Positions 44,843 to 50,217 of a stretch of 50,217 bases of DNA are shown here, piece by piece. Within the stretch, counting starts at the first letter, position 1; the number at the start of each line of letters is the position of its first letter. Origin of the DNA: Roseburia sp. (lineage in GTDB: Bacteria > Bacteroidota > Bacteroidia > Bacteroidales > Bacteroidaceae); contig JAMPEL010000009.1 in NCBI GenBank assembly GCA_023665185.1, forward strand, positions 1 through 50,217, written 5' to 3'. The notes below the pieces were generated by a model, which saw only the letters and a program-made list of their open reading frames with translations, did no database searches and was not told the origin of the DNA. Made by a program: the position numbers and the translations under genes.

Positions 44843-45380
44843 AATTTTATTTTTTCTTTTCTTATTTCATTATTATATAATACATGTTGACGTCATAATG
44901 TTCACATGAGCATGAGTTTTTACATCATGGAATGTTTCTATTTCACGTCACACCCTCTGTTAATGCAAAGAACATGCCACAGGATTATCAGGAGCATACC
45001 GCATGACAGTATAGACATTTTGTCAGTATTACCGTTTGTTTTCATGTCATGTCACTGCCAAAAGAACAGACTCACACATTGTTATCGCATAGACAGACTA
45101 TCCTCGAATTGCCCGTCACCGCTTTTCACGAATGGGCACTTCCGTTATTTATAGATTTTCAAAAGATACACGACAGATTGTCAATCTCATCAAATTAAGT
45201 ATAAGCCTCAAATTAAATTGACATGATTACCATACACAACACTTAGTCTCAGCAGGAAGTGGTACACACCGCTAATCCCATCATATTTTTGTATGCACCA
45301 AATATTTCAAAATGACAGAATACTGCCGTTTTGTCAGATACATTCAAGATTACAACACCCCAACACTTCCCTTTAGAATA

Positions 45381-45424
45381 TATGCCAACTTATCATTCGA
45401 CATGTCGAATGATAAGTTGGCATA
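45381..45424. repeat. Perfect 44-bp palindrome
   Basis: Arms of 22 bp (45,381-45,402 and 45,403-45,424) are exactly complementary with no spacer, centred on CGACATGTCG. It lies about 57 bases beyond the oxidoreductase stop in the otherwise featureless dnaK-oxidoreductase gap (44,843-45,480). A T tract precedes but does not follow it on the minus strand, so it is not a textbook terminator. A smaller GTCGGG/CCCGAAC hairpin at about 45,457-45,476 is a likelier terminator for the oxidoreductase gene. Confidence 0.85.
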
Positions 45425-45480
45425 CTAAAAAAGAAAATACACTATTGATATTATGTAAGTCGGGAAGAAAACCCGAACTA

Positions 45481-46149
45481 TCAATACGCTATGGTAAAAC
45501 GCTCCTTATGATGATTCTCCTGTTCCAGCTCGTCTATCATTGCATACGCATAGTCCTCTACTGAGATAAAGCTTTCTCCCTTCTCGTCGAACAGCATATC
45601 GTCCTTGCCAAGACGGAACTTTCCTGTACGCTCACCCGGTCCGTTCTGTCCCATATTGCCAAGATTGCCGGCAGGAGAGAAGAAAACCCAGTCTACATCA
45701 TTTTCTTTCATCAGATAGTCGAGATAGAACTCTCCCATAGACTTTACACCCGGCAGCCACTCAGCTGGCAGGTTTCCTGTGTCAACAAGACGCAATCCTG
45801 GTTTGACGAAAAGCGTTCCGGCACCACCGACAATAAGCAAACGGCATACACCGGCCAACTTTGTTCCTTCCACAATCTTCGGATAGTTTTCCAATGTGTC
45901 CTCATACTGGCGAGGATTAGCCCATCCCGGATTATACGCGCTGATTACCGCATCCATTCCCTTTGCCACTTGTGCCAGCACTTCCGGGTTAGTAGCATCA
46001 CCCTTCACCACTGTAAGGTTATCGTTCTTCACTGCTATTTTCTCTGGATGAGGAGCAATTACAGTCACTTTATGACCACGATACAATGCCTCATTCAAAA
46101 TAGCGGAGCCTACAAACCCGCTTGCTCCAATCAAAACAACATTCTTCAT
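45481..46149 (-). CDS. NAD(P)-binding oxidoreductase (atypical SDR/NmrA-like)
   Basis: A 222-aa Rossmann-fold protein. The N-terminus is KNVVLIGASGFVGSAILNEA (GxxGxxG type), followed by VVKGDATNPE, GMDAVISAYNPGW and LLIVGGAGTLFVKPG. It resembles the NAD(P)H-binding, atypical short-chain dehydrogenase proteins often induced with HxlR regulators; the substrate is unknown and it may be a redox sensor rather than an enzyme. The start is the ATG at 46,149; a TTG three codons upstream is less likely. A near-consensus promoter lies 41 bases upstream. Confidence 0.88.
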   Translation of the reverse strand: MKNVVLIGASGFVGSAILNEALYRGHKVTVIAPHPEKIAVKNDNLTVVKGDATNPEVLAQVAKGMDAVISAYNPGWANPRQYEDTLENYPKIVEGTKLAGVCRLLIVGGAGTLFVKPGLRLVDTGNLPAEWLPGVKSMGEFYLDYLMKENDVDWVFFSPAGNLGNMGQNGPGERTGKFRLGKDDMLFDEKGESFISVEDYAYAMIDELEQENHHKERFTIAY

Positions 46150-46189
46150 AACTTTCAATTTTTATATAACACATTCTATTTCTATGGTA

Positions 46190-46220
46190 CAAAGTTACAA
46201 CATAAAATATTACAAAACAA
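46190..46220 (-). promoter_or_regulatory. Bacteroidetes-type promoter of the oxidoreductase gene
   Basis: On the minus strand TTG (46,218-46,220) is followed after 20 bases by TAACTTTG (46,190-46,197), matching the Bacteroidetes consensus. The upstream region also has repeated GTTAC/GTAAC elements (46,206-46,260), possible HxlR-type operator sites. Confidence 0.72.
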
Positions 46221-46400
46221 GAAGTTACAAAAACGAAGCCCAGTTACTTTCATGTTACTATCACTCAGTATCAGCCATTTTCAAGAATGGGAAAACAGTA
46301 TTTTCTCTAAAAAAAATTCTCACATACCGAAAACACCATCACGAAATATAAGACCGAAAGTAAAACTGTTGCGCATGAGCAACAACCCTCATGTGCGAAT

Positions 46401-46731
46401 ATGAGCAAACGGGACAGAATCATCATAGGACTCCTGAAGGTGTTATGGAAAAAATTCCGCACGGAACACTACATAGACTTTTATGCCAACAGACTCAGCT
46501 TATTCTCCAAATATCTCTCACGGGGCAGTAAATAGACGCAGGACAAACAGCTTATGAGATAATTCGCCAAGAACTGATGCAGGGACTTTGTCCACACTAA
46601 AAAAAACGGAAACATCCACACCGGACATTTCCATGACACTTCACCTTTCCGAACAAACTGCCTTCTGCAAGTTCTTCAAGAAACAAATGAGCATCTCGCC
46701 AAGCGAATACAGAAAACAAGCGAGGAGATGA
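46401..46731 (+). pseudogene. Decayed AraC-family regulator, C-terminal part
   Basis: Pieces of an AraC DNA-binding domain appear in order but in different frames. The first frame gives FRTEHYIDFYANRLSLFSKY before a stop at about 46,532. A shifted frame gives AGQTAYEIIRQELMQ (around 46,540-46,585). The last frame gives LHLSEQTAFCKFFKKQMSIS followed by PSEYRKQARR, ending with TGA at 46,729-46,731. These match the two helix-turn-helix halves of AraC proteins, so the gene is frameshifted and lacks its N-terminal domain. It converges with the HxlR gene. 46,230-46,400 contains nothing else I can name. Confidence 0.78.
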
Positions 46732-46733
46732 GA

Positions 46734-47105
46734 CTACATCTTTCCCGAATTGCGTTTTCTGTCAGAAAGAATATCATCCATATTCGCTTTTGCCCACTCA
46801 ATGACACTGTTGATGTGCGAAAGCAGAGAGTATGCCCTTTCAGTCAATGAATACTCCACTCTCGGCGGAACCTCCGCATACACTTTTCTCGACACAAAAC
46901 CATCTTCTTCTAATGTCCGGAGTGTCAATGCCAGCATTTTCTGAGATATATCCGGAATTTCTTTCCGCAAGGCATTGAACCGCATGACAGGCGACTTTTC
47001 CAATGTGTACAACACCAACAAAGACCATTTGTCCCCTATGCGTGCCAGCACATTCCGGATGGGACAATCAGGATGAAGCTCATTCAGTATTTTCAAACTC
47101 TCCAT
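46734..47105 (-). CDS. HxlR-family transcriptional regulator
   Basis: A 123-aa winged-helix protein with the HxlR signature: CPIRNVLARIGDKWSLLVLY, RFNALRKEIPDISQKMLALT, LRTLEEDGFVSRKVYAEVPP, and VEYSLTERAYSLL. The N-terminal Cys14 is in the position that senses electrophiles or oxidants in some family members. It lies upstream of, and on the same strand as, the NAD(P)-binding oxidoreductase, and may control it, as HxlR proteins often regulate a neighbouring redox gene. Only a decayed AraC gene separates the two. Confidence 0.92.
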   Translation of the reverse strand: MESLKILNELHPDCPIRNVLARIGDKWSLLVLYTLEKSPVMRFNALRKEIPDISQKMLALTLRTLEEDGFVSRKVYAEVPPRVEYSLTERAYSLLSHINSVIEWAKANMDDILSDRKRNSGKM

Positions 47106-47125
47106 TCTTTATTATAATAAAATAT

Positions 47126-47151
47126 GGGGCTTGCCTATTCCGGCAAGCCCC
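47126..47151 (-). terminator. Terminator downstream of the M13 peptidase
   Basis: A perfect 10-bp stem with 6-nt loop (ggggcttgcc at 47,126-47,135, complement at 47,142-47,151), followed on the minus strand by ATATTTTATT. It lies 25 bases beyond the peptidase stop and just upstream of the HxlR start. Confidence 0.85.
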
Positions 47152-47176
47152 GCATTTTATCTATACTATATAGTCA

Positions 47177-49204
47177 TTACCATATTGTCACACGCTTTTC
47201 CTTCGGAATATACAGCGGGCTGTCCTCTGTAATGCCGAACGCCTCATACCACGCATCAATATGAGGCAGCGCACCGTTCACGCGCCACTCGCCCAAAGCG
47301 TGAGGATCGCTCTTTGTGCGGTTTCTTATCTCCTCTTCCGTAATGTTCTGTCCCCATACGCTTGCATAAGCAATGAAGAAACGCTGGTCAGGAGTAAGTC
47401 CGCCGATAGTAGGAAGCGGATTGTCCTTTGTGGCATTCTTGAATGCCGTGTATGCCACCATCAAACCTCCGTGGTCGGCAAGGTTCTCGCCCAATGTCAG
47501 CTTTCCGTTTCCGTGAAGTCCCGGCAACACTTCGATATTGTCGAAGAAGTCGGACATGACTTTCGCGCGTGCATTGAACTTGTCACCGTCGCCCTCAGCC
47601 CACCAGTCGTTGAAGTTACCGTCCTTGTCAAACTGACGTCCCTGGTCATCGAATCCGTGTGTCATCTCATGACCGATAACCACACCTATAGCTCCATAGT
47701 TGAAAGCATCGTCCGCACTCATATCGAAGAACGGATATTGCAAGATGCCGGCAGGGAAACAAATCTCATTTGTCGTAGGGTTATAGTAAGCATTCACAGT
47801 CTGAGGAGTCATGAACCATTCCTCCATGTCCACAGGCTTGTTGTACTTGCGCTCCACTTCCTGTTTGTTAGCCCATACACTCACATTCTGCATTGTCTCG
47901 TAAAGAGTCTTCGACGGGTCAATGTCGAGCGTGCTGTAATCGCGCCACTTGTTAGGATAGCCAATCTTCACATAGAATGCGGAAAGTTTTTCCTTCGCAC
48001 GTATCTTAGTGCTGTCGCTCATCCATTCCTGAGCATCAATACGCTCCGAGAGGGCAGTCTGCAAGTTCTTGACAAGCTGCTCCATGCGTGCCTTGTTCTC
48101 TGCCGGGAAGTATTTCTCCACATACATTTCTCCGACAGCCTCACCAAGCACTCCGTTCACAGCACCTACAGAACGCTTCCAGCGTGCCTGTGGCTCCTGC
48201 TGTCCGGACATCGTGCGGCTATAGAAGTCGAAATTCTGAAGATATATGTCATCGCCAAGCACACCTGCGCTTGAATCGAGCAGATTCCACTGCAACCAGT
48301 CCTTCAACTGCTCCATAGGAGTGTCATTGAGAATGGCAACTGCTTCCTTGAGTGCCTCCGGCTGAGCCACACAAAGCTCTTCCAGATTCTCAATGAAATT
48401 CAGACTCCAATACTTGTCCCAGTCAAAACCCTGATACTCGTTCTTGAAGTCAGCGTATGACATCTTGTGGTAGTTCGATGCCGGATCGCGAAGCTCCACA
48501 CGGCTTTTTGAAGCCTTTGCCATACGTGTCTCTATGTCCATGACCGACTGCATCTTGCGTGTTGCCACCTCTTCGCTGTCGCCTACAAGCATGAACATCT
48601 TCACGATGTGCTTCTTAAACGCCTCTCTAATTTTCACGGTAGCCTCGTCGTCATTAAGATAATAATCTTTCTGACCGAGTGAAAGCCCGCTCTGGCACAC
48701 TTCCAGAAGATTCTTCTTGCTGTCCATCATATCGGCACCTATATAAGCACCGAAAATCTGTCCGCATCCTTTCAGACCGAACTCAGCCATCACCGGCATA
48801 ATGTCCTCGCGCGCCTCAATGCTTGCAATGCGCTCCAAGTCGGCAACGACAGGCTTGTAGCCGTCCTCATTCTGACGGACAGAATCCATCATCATTGAAT
48901 ACACATCGCCAATCTTCTGAGCCACACTTCCGCGCTCATGCTCAGTGCTTGCCAACTCGTCGATAAGAGCCTTAATCTGGTCGCGGTTGTTCTCGCTGAC
49001 CACATCAAAACTGCCGTAGCGCGAATACTCCGGCTTCAAAGGGTTGTTCTTCATCCAACCACCACAAGCATACTGATAGAAATCTGTGCCCGGAGCCACA
49101 CTCTGATCCATGTTCTCCGGCTTAATGCCCATACCGCTTTCAGGCGAGCAGGCCGCTCCTGTAATTGCCATAGCAAAAATCGGGAATAAATGTTTTAGTT
49201 TCAT
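47177..49204 (-). CDS. M13-family metallopeptidase lipoprotein (PepO/neprilysin-like)
   Basis: A 675-aa zinc peptidase. The signal peptide ends in a lipobox (AITGAAC, Cys19), so it is probably a lipoprotein exposed in the periplasm or at the surface. The N-terminal M13 domain begins PGTDFYQYACGGWMKNNPL. The catalytic domain has VNAYYNPTTNEICFPAGILQ, the zinc motif HEMTH at 512-516 within IGHEMTHGFDDQGRQFD, the third ligand in ENLADHGG, and the C-terminal RVNGALPHIDAWYEAF. It likely degrades short peptides. A -7 element TAACTTTG lies at 49,255-49,262 on the minus strand. Confidence 0.95.
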   Translation of the reverse strand: MKLKHLFPIFAMAITGAACSPESGMGIKPENMDQSVAPGTDFYQYACGGWMKNNPLKPEYSRYGSFDVVSENNRDQIKALIDELASTEHERGSVAQKIGDVYSMMMDSVRQNEDGYKPVVADLERIASIEAREDIMPVMAEFGLKGCGQIFGAYIGADMMDSKKNLLEVCQSGLSLGQKDYYLNDDEATVKIREAFKKHIVKMFMLVGDSEEVATRKMQSVMDIETRMAKASKSRVELRDPASNYHKMSYADFKNEYQGFDWDKYWSLNFIENLEELCVAQPEALKEAVAILNDTPMEQLKDWLQWNLLDSSAGVLGDDIYLQNFDFYSRTMSGQQEPQARWKRSVGAVNGVLGEAVGEMYVEKYFPAENKARMEQLVKNLQTALSERIDAQEWMSDSTKIRAKEKLSAFYVKIGYPNKWRDYSTLDIDPSKTLYETMQNVSVWANKQEVERKYNKPVDMEEWFMTPQTVNAYYNPTTNEICFPAGILQYPFFDMSADDAFNYGAIGVVIGHEMTHGFDDQGRQFDKDGNFNDWWAEGDGDKFNARAKVMSDFFDNIEVLPGLHGNGKLTLGENLADHGGLMVAYTAFKNATKDNPLPTIGGLTPDQRFFIAYASVWGQNITEEEIRNRTKSDPHALGEWRVNGALPHIDAWYEAFGITEDSPLYIPKEKRVTIW

Positions 49205-49254
49205 TTGAAATTTATTAGTTTACACGGCTGTCATTGCCGATATAGTTTGCAGCG

Positions 49255-49262
49255 CAAAGTTA
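49255..49262 (-). promoter_or_regulatory. -7 promoter element of the M13 peptidase gene
   Basis: TAACTTTG on the minus strand matches TAnnTTTG and lies 51 bases before the ATG. Twenty bases upstream the sequence is TATG rather than TTTG. The element is 47 bases from the inner end of repeat copy C. Confidence 0.5.
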
Positions 49263-49308
49263 ATCATTTATTCCTTAATTTACATAAGGTTGGGATAAGT
49301 TTTTGGGA

Positions 49309-50097
49309 GCATCCGGCATTTCGGGCGAGAATGGCAATCACACAGTGTGTAGCCCCTGTCCGAAGACTGTGCAGCATCTCCGTATCCATTGCGGCTCTTG
49401 TCCACACTCTCTATATATATGGTAGTCATGCAGACTCGTATCATCCTGCCGCACACATTGCCGGACAGCCGTATGCGGACAAGTATTGGTGACATTATGT
49501 CACTTGAAAAAGAAGGCTAATTTTAACATTTCAGGCGGCTACCGACTTTGAATCGGTGCTTGATTTTTCGGAGTTTTACAGATAAACAGTTGATAATCAA
49601 TCGAATACATTTTTAGCAAAAAGTATGCAGTTTTAGACGTAAAACGCATGGTTAGAGTCAAAATAGGATATATTGATAATCAGCGAGTTATGAAAAATTT
49701 GTCTTAAAATTGTCTTTTTTCGGGTTCAAAATCCATTTTTGTTTTTCAGGACATGGAAAAGGCGACTCTCGTCTTTTTGAGGAAGAGAATCGGAAAAATG
49801 CCCGATTTTGACCCCAAAAACGGGCTTTGAAAATTTTGTGCGCCTTGAAAATAAAATTTGTTCACCTTGAAAAAAAAACCGGTGCGCCTTGCAAATAAAT
49901 TTTCAGCACCTTGTAATTTTGGGTTTTACTGGGCTTTTGGGTGGAAAAGGCATGTTTCAGAGGAATTTTATATATCTTTTAGTCGCACAAATTGTTCTGT
50001 TTGTCCACTTGTTTTTTTATACTTAAAAAGCCTCCGTAGAATCGCTCAAATGCAACCTCGGCAAGGTTCGGTTCATTTTGAGCCGATTCTACGGAGG
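49309..50097 (-). repeat. Dispersed ~785-bp repeat, copy C (inverted)
   Basis: The reverse complement of this stretch aligns over its full length with 15,658-16,440, and in part with 1-470. Its outer end is a strong hairpin: 14-bp perfect arms cctccgtagaatcg (50,031-50,044) and the complement (50,084-50,097), with a further inner pairing. Orientation relative to the adjacent peptidase gene is the same as copy B relative to the RecQ-UvrD gene. Short open frames inside it are frameshifted relative to the other copies. Confidence 0.8.
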
Positions 50098-50205
50098 CCG
50101 GCTTTAACATTTCAGATTGTCAGAATATCCAACACTACGACGACATATTGGCATATTATATATATAAGTAGATGTTGAAAATTAGTTTATATCAAATTTT
50201 CTGTG

Positions 50206-50213
50206 TATCTTTG
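50206..50213 (+). promoter_or_regulatory. -7-like element at window end
   Basis: TATCTTTG fits the Bacteroidetes -7 consensus and would serve a plus-strand gene beyond the window. The -33 box is weak, so this is tentative. Confidence 0.35.
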
Positions 50214-50217
50214 TGTA

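Noticed and set aside
44906..45154. 82-codon open frame upstream of dnaK
   Set aside because: No ribosome-binding context, no recognisable motif, and composition typical of non-coding AT-rich sequence.

Overview
The window reads as a chromosomal segment of a Bacteroidales bacterium. It carries a full-length SprA (the type IX secretion outer-membrane translocon, confined to Bacteroidota), a DnaK ending in the Bacteroidota-type tail DFEEVK, a SusCD-independent glycan hydrolase, a carboxynorspermidine synthase-type gene beside recA, and several promoters matching the Bacteroidetes pattern TTTG-N19-TAnnTTTG. The genus cannot be fixed from the sequence alone.

Layout. 1-15,130 is core chromosome, all on the minus strand: a carboxynorspermidine synthase-like gene and recA, then an atypical LuxR-type regulator, a GH5 hydrolase, sprA, a hypothetical gene, xseA and xseB. 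15,130-16,640 is a gene-free stretch built of repeats: degenerate tandem units, a MITE-like inverted repeat, and one copy of a ~785-bp dispersed repeat whose other copies lie at 1-470 (cut by the window edge) and 49,309-50,097 (inverted). 16,645-21,519 encodes a giant DnaQ-like exonuclease + RecQ + UvrD fusion. An exported alpha/beta hydrolase, an orphan Vsr endonuclease and a decayed IS1182-type transposase follow.

25,618-42,949 is an integrated mobilizable element of about 17.3 kb. It is bounded by a 17-bp direct repeat and inserted into the last codons of dnaK; each version of the repeat rebuilds the same DnaK C-terminus and stop. The minus-strand backbone holds a tyrosine integrase, an excisionase-like Zn/HTH protein, a second HTH protein, a VirE-N/BT4734-type primase fragment, a DUF3987 helicase-like protein, MobC, a relaxase, a membrane Mob protein and an oriT-like inverted repeat. 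The plus-strand cargo is a tight six-gene operon (25,875-35,650): an AlbA_2/wHTH protein, a three-TM coiled-coil protein, an unknown protein, a DUF1848 Fe-S-type protein, a methyltransferase-like + RecQ-like helicase fusion of 1,428 aa, and a coiled-coil protein with a C-terminal membrane anchor. I consider this operon the best candidate in the window for an undescribed (probably anti-phage or anti-plasmid) system; that function is inferred.

42,929-50,217 returns to core genes: dnaK, an NAD(P)-binding oxidoreductase with a clear promoter, a decayed AraC-type regulator, an HxlR regulator and an M13 metallopeptidase lipoprotein, followed by the third repeat copy. No tRNA, rRNA, CRISPR array or riboswitch was recognised.
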